Positions 35,979 to 45,157 of a stretch of 64,000 nucleotides of DNA are shown here, piece after piece. The notes below the pieces were generated by a model that had not been told where the DNA came from, searched no databases, and worked only from the letters and a program-made list of their open reading frames with translations. The DNA comes from Verrucosispora sioxanthis (lineage in GTDB: Bacteria; Actinomycetota; Actinomycetes; Mycobacteriales; Micromonosporaceae): positions 434,001-498,000 of the forward strand of contig NZ_SAIY01000005.1 in assembly GCF_010560025.1 (NCBI RefSeq), read 5' to 3'. How positions within the stretch are numbered: position 1 is the stretch's first letter; each line of letters begins with the position of its first letter. The translations under genes and the position numbers were made by a program.

Positions 35979-36368
35979 TCAGCCCGTCCGCACGACGGTG
36001 CAGATGGCCAGCCCCTGCTCGGTGCTGCGCAGCAGGTAGCGGTACCGTTCGCCGGGCACCTGCCGACCCTGACTGTCCAGGAACTCCCACCGCACCGCGA
36101 CCTCCACGAGCAGCGCGGAGATCTGCTGCACCTGCTCGATGTCGGCGTGCGCCGCGACCAGTTCGCGCTCGGTGTAGTCCGGCGCGGCACCCACGAACGA
36201 CAGCGCGACGGCCGCCGGTGAGTTGAACGAGAAGCTGTAGGTGTCGGCCACCACCAGCCCGGGCAGGGCGTAACAGCCGGCGATCGCCGGCACGTCACCG
36301 ACGGTCAACGCCACCCCGTACCGGTCGAAGAAGTCGGTCAGCAGGTCGAGATCGGTGGAAGCAGTCAC
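35979..36368 (-). CDS. NTF2-like (SnoaL-type) small protein
   Basis: A 129-residue single-domain protein. A long N-terminal helix (DLDLLTDFFDRYGVALTVGDV) with YALPGLVVAD and a curved sheet (VAVRWEFLD, RYRYLLRSTEQGLAICTVV) match the nuclear transport factor 2 fold. Some members are enzymes and others bind ligands; no catalytic set is clear here. GTG 36368 lies 37 bp after the stop of the cysteine-peptidase-like gene, so they may share a transcript. Confidence 0.7.
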   Translation of the reverse strand: MTASTDLDLLTDFFDRYGVALTVGDVPAIAGCYALPGLVVADTYSFSFNSPAAVALSFVGAAPDYTERELVAAHADIEQVQQISALLVEVAVRWEFLDSQGRQVPGERYRYLLRSTEQGLAICTVVRTG

Positions 36369-36405
36369 GCCGCAAGCAATTGCCGCAGCGCGGCTCGCCG
36401 AAACC

Positions 36406-37065
36406 TCAACGCGGCGGGATCCGCACCTCGATCTCGCTGCCCAGCCGGGCACCACCGTGCAGGCCCAGGTCGTCCCCGCTCCAGAACCGGCCCGGGTCGT
36501 ACCAGCTCGGTCGTCGACCGACCGGCAGCAGACCCATCGCCTCGTAGGTGACCGCGACGACCTCGGCGCAGTACGCGGTCTCCAGGGCCAGGTCCCGCGC
36601 CGCCGGGCCGCGCCGCCGCGCCGCCGGCAGCGGCAACCGCGGTGACGGCACCCGGCCGCGCAACCACCGCCAGGCCAACTGGGCGGTGGACGGAAACGGT
36701 GTGCCGTCCAGCCGGGCGATGGTCCGCAGCACCGACCGCTCCATCTCCGCGTCCGCCGGCGGCTCGATCTGGCGCAGCCAGCCACGCTGGCCGTACCGGT
36801 TGCCCCAGACGCAGACCGCGTCGCGCAGGTCGTGCAGCTGCACACCACGTTGGTGGGTGCCGGTCCACAGGTCCGGCAACGACCGGCCCAGCTCGGCGTG
36901 CCACATCAGTGGCGGCATGTCGTCCAGCACCACCGCCATGCCGACGTGGTTGACCGGACTGTTGGTGGTCAACTGGATGGCCCGGTCGGGCACGCTGCGG
37001 CCACGGAAGACCCACAGATCGCCGGTACGGGTCAGCTCCACCGCCTCGTCCAGGCTGATGCTCAT
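36406..37065 (-). CDS. Permuted NlpC/P60-like (papain-fold) protein
   Basis: A 219-residue protein without a signal peptide. It has His first (TNSPVNHVGMAV) and the Cys later (ETAYCAEVVAVTYE), the inverted order of circularly permuted NlpC/P60 proteins such as YiiX/YaeF. Members cleave amide or ester bonds in lipids or peptides; the target here is unknown. It starts opposite a 62-aa membrane protein with only 19 bp between them, and ATG 37065 is 8 nt after a -10-like TAGGGT. Confidence 0.7.
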   Translation of the reverse strand: MSISLDEAVELTRTGDLWVFRGRSVPDRAIQLTTNSPVNHVGMAVVLDDMPPLMWHAELGRSLPDLWTGTHQRGVQLHDLRDAVCVWGNRYGQRGWLRQIEPPADAEMERSVLRTIARLDGTPFPSTAQLAWRWLRGRVPSPRLPLPAARRRGPAARDLALETAYCAEVVAVTYEAMGLLPVGRRPSWYDPGRFWSGDDLGLHGGARLGSEIEVRIPPR

Positions 37066-37084
37066 AGGGGACTACCCTAAGCGG
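37066..37084. promoter_or_regulatory. 19-bp divergent region with one shared -10 element for both strands
   Basis: The sequence TACCCTA (37073-37079) reads TACCCT toward the plus-strand gene (6 nt before ATG 37085) and TAGGGT toward the minus-strand gene (8 nt before ATG 37065). No ribosome sites fit in the gap, so both transcripts are probably leaderless and compete for one melted region. Confidence 0.5.
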
Positions 37085-37273
37085 ATGCGGCGACGGATGC
37101 GGTGGTGGAAGGTCCTCGGGTTGGCCGGTCTGGCCGGTGTCGCGGCCTCCGGCGTGGTGATCGCCCGAGCGGAACGACGGCGGCGCGCGTACACCCCGGA
37201 GGAGATCCGGGCCCGGCTGCGCGACCGGCACGCGGAGGCCAGCTCGATCGCCCCGGCCGAGGCGGACGGCTGA
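37085..37273 (+). CDS. Small single-span membrane protein
   Basis: A 62-residue protein. A basic start (MRRRMRWWK) leads to one hydrophobic helix (VLGLAGLAGVAASGVVIA), followed by a charged cytoplasmic-type tail (AERRRRAYTPEEIRARLRDR) predicted to be helical. Similar small proteins are common in Micromonosporaceae genomes. The start is leaderless, as noted for the shared promoter. The function is unknown. Confidence 0.65.
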   Translation: MRRRMRWWKVLGLAGLAGVAASGVVIARAERRRRAYTPEEIRARLRDRHAEASSIAPAEADG

Positions 37274-37281
37274 GGCGTCCC

Positions 37282-38955
37282 TCAGTCCACGTCGACGTGG
37301 TTGCGGTCCCAGCGGCCGCCGACCGGTTGGTGGTCCAGCCGCAGCGCTCCCTCGGTGTTGCCGGCGAGGTCGTTGTCCTCGACCCGGCAGGAGACACACG
37401 CGCCCTGATCGCTGATCCAGATGCCGTAACTCTGCGTCGGGTCGTCGCGGTTGTCCCAGATCCGGTTGCCGCGCACCGTCGCGGACTCGAAATGGGCGTT
37501 CACCGTGATTCCGGCCCGTACCGGTGCCGCCGCCGGCAGCTCGTAGCGCGCACCGGGTGGCGGCACGTCCTCGTTCCAGGCGATCGCCGCGTCCGGTCGC
37601 AGGTCGGCCAGTTCCAGCTCCATCTCGGTGTTGCCGACCACAAGGGCCAGTCGGGACCCCACCCGGAGCAGCTTGCCGCGGTGCCCGTCGACCGACCACG
37701 CCGCCGCCCGGTCGGACACGGCACGCCGGCCGTACCGCACCGACTCCCCGGAGCCGGTGGCCGCCGGGGCGCACTGCCGCCCGTTGCTCCGGATCCGGTT
37801 GTTCGTCACCGTCGCGTCGACCATCGGCCGGTCCACCCGGATCCCGTCCAGACCGTTGTCCCAGAACTCGTTGTTGTCGATCACCACGTCCGACGCCGGG
37901 CCCTCGTAGCCGTTGCCCAGGCTGTGCTGGTGGTACCCGTACCAGCCGTTGCCGCTGATCCGATTGCCCCTGATCGTGTACGCCCCCGGGGTGTTGCCCA
38001 TGCTGATCCCGTCGCGGACATTGCGGTCGATCACGCAGTCGGTGAGGATGCCACCCCGACCGGCGATGCCGGCCGTGCCGTTGGCGGACACGTCGAAGCC
38101 GGCCTCCAGATTCCCGGTGATCGTGCAGGCCGAGACGATCAGGCCGTCGGCGCCCCAGTCCGAGATGCCGAACCGGTTGGCCTGGCTGTGGCAGCCGATG
38201 ATGCGGTAGCCGCGCGGCGGCGTCCAGTACGGCTTCTGCAGTTCGAGGAAGATCCCGTTGGTGCCGTTGCCCAGGGTGGTGCAGTTGCTGATGGTGCAAC
38301 GCTCCACCGCACCCCAGCCGCCGATGCCGATGCCGATGCCCGCGCCGCCCATCTCCTCACCGGTGTCCAGCCGTCCGCACCCGACCACCACCACGCCGTC
38401 GATCAGGCTGTCCTGGAGGAAGTCGCAACCGAGTCCGGTGGCGCCGGTGTGGTGGATGTAGAGATTGCGGAAGACGCCCCGCACCACGTACTGCAGGCCG
38501 AGCCCCTTGGCCAGATAGCTGTACTCGGCCATGGCCACGCCGGAGCCGTCGATCTCGAAATCGGCGAAGGTGCAGTCGGCGATGTGCCGGTCCCGGTCGG
38601 CGCCATGCTGCACCGTGGTCCAGAAGGCCAGCGGTGTCGGGTCGGCACGGTTGCCTTCGTTGCTCAGCACGAACCGGGTCGCTCCCGGCCCGGCGCCGAT
38701 CAGCGACACCCCGCTGCGCCACACCGTGCCCGCGTCCCGGATCGAGTAGATCCCGGGCGGGCAGTAGATGACCCGCGCCCGGCTGTCGGCGGCGTATCCC
38801 TCACCCAGGCGGTCGACCAGAGCAGACAGCGCCGGCTGGTCGTTGGTGACCCCGTCGCCCCGAAGTCCGAAATCAAGCGCGTCGCACCACAGCGGCGCAC
38901 CGGCGACCGGTGACAGGCGCTCGCGGATGGCGGTGGACCGGTCCTGCTGCCGCAC
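37282..38955 (-). CDS. Right-handed beta-helix protein (pectate-lyase-3 type)
   Basis: A 557-residue protein without a clear signal peptide. The N-terminal DFGLRGDGVTNDQPALSALV and VIYCPPGIYSI are the hallmark of the Pectate_lyase_3 superfamily. Some fifteen beta-helix turns follow, with repeated NRIxxNxxxGI-type Asn ladders (DGIRV, NNRIRSNGRQC, GNRIWDN). The N-terminal motif is common in glycan lyases, epimerases and phage-like tailspikes. No catalytic residues can be assigned. It ends 9 bp from the stop of the small membrane gene (convergent). Confidence 0.8.
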   Translation of the reverse strand: MRQQDRSTAIRERLSPVAGAPLWCDALDFGLRGDGVTNDQPALSALVDRLGEGYAADSRARVIYCPPGIYSIRDAGTVWRSGVSLIGAGPGATRFVLSNEGNRADPTPLAFWTTVQHGADRDRHIADCTFADFEIDGSGVAMAEYSYLAKGLGLQYVVRGVFRNLYIHHTGATGLGCDFLQDSLIDGVVVVGCGRLDTGEEMGGAGIGIGIGGWGAVERCTISNCTTLGNGTNGIFLELQKPYWTPPRGYRIIGCHSQANRFGISDWGADGLIVSACTITGNLEAGFDVSANGTAGIAGRGGILTDCVIDRNVRDGISMGNTPGAYTIRGNRISGNGWYGYHQHSLGNGYEGPASDVVIDNNEFWDNGLDGIRVDRPMVDATVTNNRIRSNGRQCAPAATGSGESVRYGRRAVSDRAAAWSVDGHRGKLLRVGSRLALVVGNTEMELELADLRPDAAIAWNEDVPPPGARYELPAAAPVRAGITVNAHFESATVRGNRIWDNRDDPTQSYGIWISDQGACVSCRVEDNDLAGNTEGALRLDHQPVGGRWDRNHVDVD

Positions 38956-39498
38956 GGACCTCTCCCCTCGGTCGTGACCTGCTGCCCCGGCCGCCGCTTT
39001 CCCCTTCCCCCGCTTGAAAAACGCCCCACCACCCCCGCCATGCCCACCGCGAGCCTCGGCTCGCGCAGGCAGGGCCCACCGATGTGGCGACCACCGACTA
39101 CATGTCCGTTACGTCATGCTTTGCGGTGACCCGGCTCACGCCCCCGGCGGAATCGTGGGCCCGGTCCGGTGGTTGTACATGGCGTAACCACGAGCGCCTC
39201 CGAGCGCCGTCCCCGGCCCGGGTCGGAATGACCCCCCGCCGCCGGGCGTTACACCCCCCGGAACCAGGTCAGCCGCCTCCCCCGGCGAGGCCCCGGAATG
39301 ACCCCGGCCCACCCGGCGTTACATCCCCGGCCCGCGAGCCTACGGGAATGAGCCCGGCCCACCCGGCGTTACACCACGTCCCGGGCACCGACCCGCCGGA
39401 CAGCGCGTAGCAACGATCATCCCCTTTCCGCACGGCCCACCCGCACCCCCCACGCGGGCACCGCCGCGCGCACCCCCGACCGAAAGGTGCAGATCATC
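38956..39498. other. 543-bp intergenic region with three promoter-like repeats
   Basis: No credible gene. 38956-39224 holds only a short cgcgagcc/ggctcgcg hairpin near 39048-39065. 39225-39373 holds the three repeats described separately. 39374-39498 is the leader of the C39-like protease, with gaaagg at 39482-39487. Confidence 0.6.
39225..39373 (+). promoter_or_regulatory. Three tandem GGAAT-N18-GTT repeats (SigR/SigH-like promoters)
   Basis: Three copies of a 29-bp unit, ggaatga...ggcgttaca, begin at 39225, 39295 and 39345. Each has GGAAT and GTT separated by exactly 18 nt, the published consensus for the thiol-stress sigma factor SigR/SigH of actinobacteria (GGGAAT-N18-GTT). The third copy has the full GGGAAT and lies about 128 bp before the protease start. 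Units 2 and 3 also share ccggcccacccggcg between the boxes. Confidence 0.6.
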
Positions 39499-40155
39499 AT
39501 GGCTACCACCATCCTGCGCAAGACCGCCCTGACCATCGCCGCAGCCGCCGCCACCGCCGGTGGCATCGCCGGCCCCGCCGTCGCCGCCCACGCCGCACCG
39601 GCCACCAAGCCCGCCGCCATCCAGGCCGACCGCAAGCCCGGCGGCGAACGCGAACTCGGCGTCCGCTACGAAGCCCAGCCCAACTTCTACTACTGCGGCC
39701 CCGCCGCCGCCCGCAACGCCCTGAGCGTGCAGGGCAAGAACATCGACGTCGACACCATGGCCAAGCAGATGCGCACCACCGAGGCCGGCACCAACTCCAT
39801 CAACGACATCACCCCGGTACTCAACAAGGAGACCGGCAAGGACGTCTACCGCTCGGTCGAGATCACCGACCCCAAGGCCGACGACAAGCAGACCGACAAG
39901 CTGCGCGACGACATCGTCGCCACCGTCGACAACGGCCGCGCCGTGGTCGCCAACATCGCCGGCACCGCCACCGACACCGACGGCACCACCCACAGCTTCG
40001 AAGGCGGCCACTACATCAGCATCGTCGGCTACCGCGACGGCGGCGACACCGTCACCATCGCCGACTCCGCCGACCCCACCCAGGCCTCCTACCGGATGAA
40101 CATCGACACCCTGGCCGACTGGATCGCCACCCGCGGCTACAGCGCCACCTCCTGA
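39499..40155 (+). CDS. Secreted C39-like cysteine peptidase family protein
   Basis: A 218-residue exported protein. The signal peptide (ILRKTALTIAAAAATAGGIA) is cleaved near AVAAHA. The papain-like C39 fold has Cys66 in NFYYCGPAAARNAL, His171 in GGHYISIVGY and Asp189 in TIADSADP, a complete triad. A substrate or processing role outside the cell is likely; with no ABC transporter next to it, it is not a bacteriocin leader peptidase. I chose ATG 39499 because gaaagg lies 11 nt upstream; a GTG at 39487 is possible. It is preceded by three SigR-like boxes and followed by a terminator. Confidence 0.82.
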   Translation: MATTILRKTALTIAAAAATAGGIAGPAVAAHAAPATKPAAIQADRKPGGERELGVRYEAQPNFYYCGPAAARNALSVQGKNIDVDTMAKQMRTTEAGTNSINDITPVLNKETGKDVYRSVEITDPKADDKQTDKLRDDIVATVDNGRAVVANIAGTATDTDGTTHSFEGGHYISIVGYRDGGDTVTIADSADPTQASYRMNIDTLADWIATRGYSATS

Positions 40156-40168
40156 CCAACCCAACACC

Positions 40169-40204
40169 ACGAAGGGCCGACCCCACCCGGGGCCGGCCCT
40201 TCGT
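40169..40204. terminator. Hairpin terminator after the C39-like gene
   Basis: acgaagggcc (40169-40178) pairs with ggcccttcgt (40195-40204), extended by an inner cccc/gggg stem, 13 bp after the stop codon. Confidence 0.85.
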
Positions 40205-40241
40205 CGTCTCTCCCGAGCCACCTCCGGACGACGCCGGGGAT

Positions 40242-40307
40242 GCGACAACATCGGGGATAGTGCCGTGTCACGCCACGGTGAACCAGCAACATCCCCGATG
40301 TTGTCGC
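40242..40307. repeat. 66-bp palindromic intergenic element, copy type 3
   Basis: gcgacaacatcggggat (40242-40258) and atccccgatgttgtcgc (40291-40307) are perfect 17-bp inverted arms, extending inward by about 7 more bp with two mismatches. It sits between the C39-like gene terminator and the VOC gene end. It has no T-run. Confidence 0.85.
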
Positions 40308-40356
40308 CTCCGGTTGGAGCCTCCGGTTGGGCCGGGCGCCAGCACGGGATCCAGCG

Positions 40357-40716
40357 TCACGCCGCTTCCCAGTACACCTCCACCCGCCAACCGTCCGGGT
40401 CCAGGCACTTGAACGAGACCAGGTCCGATTCGTCGTCCCGTTCCACGATCGGCACGCCGTCGCGTGCCAACCGGGTACGCAGGTCGTCGACCGCCGCCGG
40501 GTCGACCATGGCGAATCCGATGTGCAGGAAGGTGGACGACGGGGGCACCTCCGCCGCCGGGTGCAGCGCCAGGTCGAACCCGTCCGCGTTGCGTACGATC
40601 ACCGTGCCGTCCGGGTACGACCGCGCGGTGGCAGGGTCGAATTCGAAGTACGTCGTGTAGAAGCGCAAGCTGCGTTCGTGGTCACGCACAGGCAGCCCGA
40701 GATGACGAAGGCGCAC
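40357..40716 (-). CDS. VOC-superfamily (glyoxalase/bleomycin-resistance fold) protein
   Basis: A 119-residue protein with the two beta-alpha-beta-beta-beta modules of the VOC fold (MRLRHLGLPVRDHERSLRFY, LHIGFAMVDPAAVDDL) and a C-terminal metal-ligand position in WRVEVYW. Such single-domain proteins bind metal and small electrophiles; the substrate is not predictable. Initiation is at GTG 40716. It is divergent from acnA, with the shared 241-bp region carrying the AcnR-like box. Confidence 0.85.
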   Translation of the reverse strand: MRLRHLGLPVRDHERSLRFYTTYFEFDPATARSYPDGTVIVRNADGFDLALHPAAEVPPSSTFLHIGFAMVDPAAVDDLRTRLARDGVPIVERDDESDLVSFKCLDPDGWRVEVYWEAA

Positions 40717-40830
40717 GCCGACCAGCGTTCGGCACCTCCGCCCGCGATGTCAACCGGTTACGGAGTGTTCGAGATCGGGCCGCAGCAGGCACCTCCCGTC
40801 CACCCAGTGACACCGGGTTGCACGAATAGC

Positions 40831-40848
40831 AAGACGGACGTACGGTTT
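40831..40848 (+). promoter_or_regulatory. AcnR-like operator before acnA
   Basis: aagacggacgtacggttt is identical in 16 of 18 positions to the box before acnR (51067-51084), including an unbroken acgtacggttt. It ends 2 bp before a TTGACG hexamer (40851-40856) and 109 bp before the acnA start, a place suited to repression. Confidence 0.7.
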
Positions 40849-40957
40849 TGTTGACGGCAGGAATCGGCGGTAAGTGTTGCCTAAGCACGGCGGCGCTCCG
40901 ACCGGTGCGAAAGACTGCTCAGGACTACTCACGGTCGCTGGTGTGAAGGAGTACGAC

Positions 40958-43798
<2,841 letters not shown>

Positions 43799-43809
43799 CC
43801 GCGATGCCG

Positions 43810-43845
43810 TGAGGGCTCCCACCCCGGACGGGGTGGGAGCCCTCA
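43810..43845. terminator. Hairpin terminator, acnA/conservon
   Basis: tgagggctcccacccc (43810-43825) pairs perfectly over 16 bp with ggggtgggagccctca (43830-43845) around a ggac loop. It lies between convergent genes. Confidence 0.9.
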
Positions 43846-43861
43846 GTACGTGCGGGTTCCG

Positions 43862-44461
43862 TCAGTCGGCGCGACGGGCCGCCCGGATCTTCATGGCGTG
43901 CTCCACGAGCATGATGAGCACCTCCTTGGCCGACTCCCGCTGCCGGGCGTCGCAGAGCAGCACCGGCACCTCGGGGTCGAGGTTCAGCGCCGCCTGCACC
44001 TCGTCGAGCCGGTACCGGCGGGCTCCCTCGAAGCAGTTGACCGCGACGAGGAACGGTGTTCCCCGCCCCTCGAAGTAGTCGATGGACGGGAAGCAGTCAG
44101 CCAGCCGACGGGTGTCGGCCAGCACCACCGCACCGATCGCCCCGAGGGCCAACTCGTCCCAGACGAACCAGAACCGGTCCTGACCCGGGGTACCGAACAG
44201 GTACAGCACCAGGTCGTCGCTGATGGTGATCCGACCGAAGTCCATCGCGACGGTGGTGGTCCGCTTCGTCTCGACGCCCTCCAGGTCGTCGATGCCCACA
44301 CCCGACTCGGTGAGCACCTCCTCGGTCCGCAGCGGACGCGTCTCACTCACCGCGCCCACCAGGGTGGTCTTACCCACCCCGAACCCGCCGGCGATCAGGA
44401 TTTTGATCGCGGTGGGCAGCGGGGCCGCGTCCGACGGCCGCTCAGAGTGCCCGTAGTCCAT
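43862..44461 (-). CDS. Conservon GTPase (CvnD-like ATP/GTP-binding protein)
   Basis: A 199-residue small Ras-like GTPase, the last gene of the conservon. The P-loop is GGFGVGKT (25-32), switch II region GTPGQDRFWF and the base-recognition motif VNCFEG in place of NKxD. It acts at the membrane with the kinase, roadblock and DUF742 partners in G-protein-like signalling that controls development or secondary metabolism in actinomycetes. I chose ATG 44461 (MDYGHSERP), which overlaps the DUF742 stop by 20 bp, the usual conservon arrangement; a TTG two codons earlier is also open. Confidence 0.92.
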   Translation of the reverse strand: MDYGHSERPSDAAPLPTAIKILIAGGFGVGKTTLVGAVSETRPLRTEEVLTESGVGIDDLEGVETKRTTTVAMDFGRITISDDLVLYLFGTPGQDRFWFVWDELALGAIGAVVLADTRRLADCFPSIDYFEGRGTPFLVAVNCFEGARRYRLDEVQAALNLDPEVPVLLCDARQRESAKEVLIMLVEHAMKIRAARRAD

Positions 44462-44648
44462 TGACAACCGCCTCGAAGATGCTGTGTTCGGTTGGTCCGA
44501 CGGTGAGGTGCGGTTCGCGAATCCGCACCAGGTTGCGCGCCACCAGATCGCCGAGCAGGACCCGTACGGCGCCTACCGGCAGGTCCAGGTGCGCCGCGAT
44601 CTCGGCGACGGACTGCACCCGCCGGATCTCCCCGCACCACCATGTGGG
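44442..44648 (-). pseudogene. Truncated DUF742 (CvnC-like) gene, N-terminal half missing
   Basis: After the roadblock stop the same frame continues for 27 bp and then encodes IRRVQSVAEIAAHLDLPVGA, then VLLGDLVARNLVRI, and ends near EAVVNGLRAL. This is the winged-helix half of a DUF742 protein. The usual first 50-60 residues (with the conserved V-R-P-Y/RGRT motif) are absent, and no ATG is available; the first usable start is GTG 44618 (58 residues). A deletion of some 150 bp, real or from assembly, would explain it. The downstream GTPase overlap is intact. Confidence 0.7.
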
Positions 44649-45071
44649 TTACTGCTCCCCGCCGGTCTGCTCGGCTGACCGGGGCGGCGACGCCACGTAC
44701 TTGCCGACCCGGGTGACCAGCATGGCCATCTCGTACGCGATCAGACCGACGTCGGCGTCCTCGCTGGCCAGTACCGCCAGGCAGGCGTTGCGGCCGGCGG
44801 CTGTGACGAACAGGAACGACGACTGCATCTCGATGATCGTCTGCTGTACCTGCCCGCCACCGAACCGCTTGCCAGCGCCACGGGCCAGGCTCTGGATGCC
44901 GGCCGCCATCGCTGCCAGATGCTCGCCGTCGTCGCGACCGAGCCCCTGCGAGGAGGCCATCAGCAGACCGTCGGCGGACAACGCGACCGCGTGCTCGGCC
45001 TGCTTGACCCGGCCAACCAGATCGTCCAGCAACCACGTCAGGTCGGCACTCGAAGCCGTCTTCTGCGCCAC
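44649..45071 (-). CDS. Roadblock/LC7-domain protein (CvnB-like)
   Basis: A 140-residue single roadblock/LC7 domain (about 5-125; LTWLLDDLVGRVKQAEHAVA, then FLFVTAAGRNACLAVLA, then DADVGLIAYEMAML). These act as regulators or scaffolds of the neighbouring small GTPase. It lies second in the conservon, 86 bp after the kinase stop, and is followed directly by the DUF742 remnant. Confidence 0.93.
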   Translation of the reverse strand: MAQKTASSADLTWLLDDLVGRVKQAEHAVALSADGLLMASSQGLGRDDGEHLAAMAAGIQSLARGAGKRFGGGQVQQTIIEMQSSFLFVTAAGRNACLAVLASEDADVGLIAYEMAMLVTRVGKYVASPPRSAEQTGGEQ

Positions 45072-45157
45072 TTCGTCGTCCCTCTTCTCCTCCGGCTCAT
45101 CGCCGGCTCACTTGGGCCTGACCGTTCTCCCCGGGCTCACCGGGCAGCGCACCTCGG

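Noticed and set aside
37282..38955. Phage tailspike
   Set aside because: The beta-helix and pectate-lyase-3 start are compatible with a tailspike, but there is no other phage gene nearby.
39499..40155. Bacteriocin-processing C39 peptidase of a lanthipeptide or double-glycine system
   Set aside because: The protein has its own signal peptide and is not fused to or next to an ABC transporter or precursor gene.
44395..45036. A 213-codon frame across the roadblock and DUF742 region
   Set aside because: It is an Arg-rich shadow frame with no domain features; the real frames carry roadblock and DUF742 motifs.
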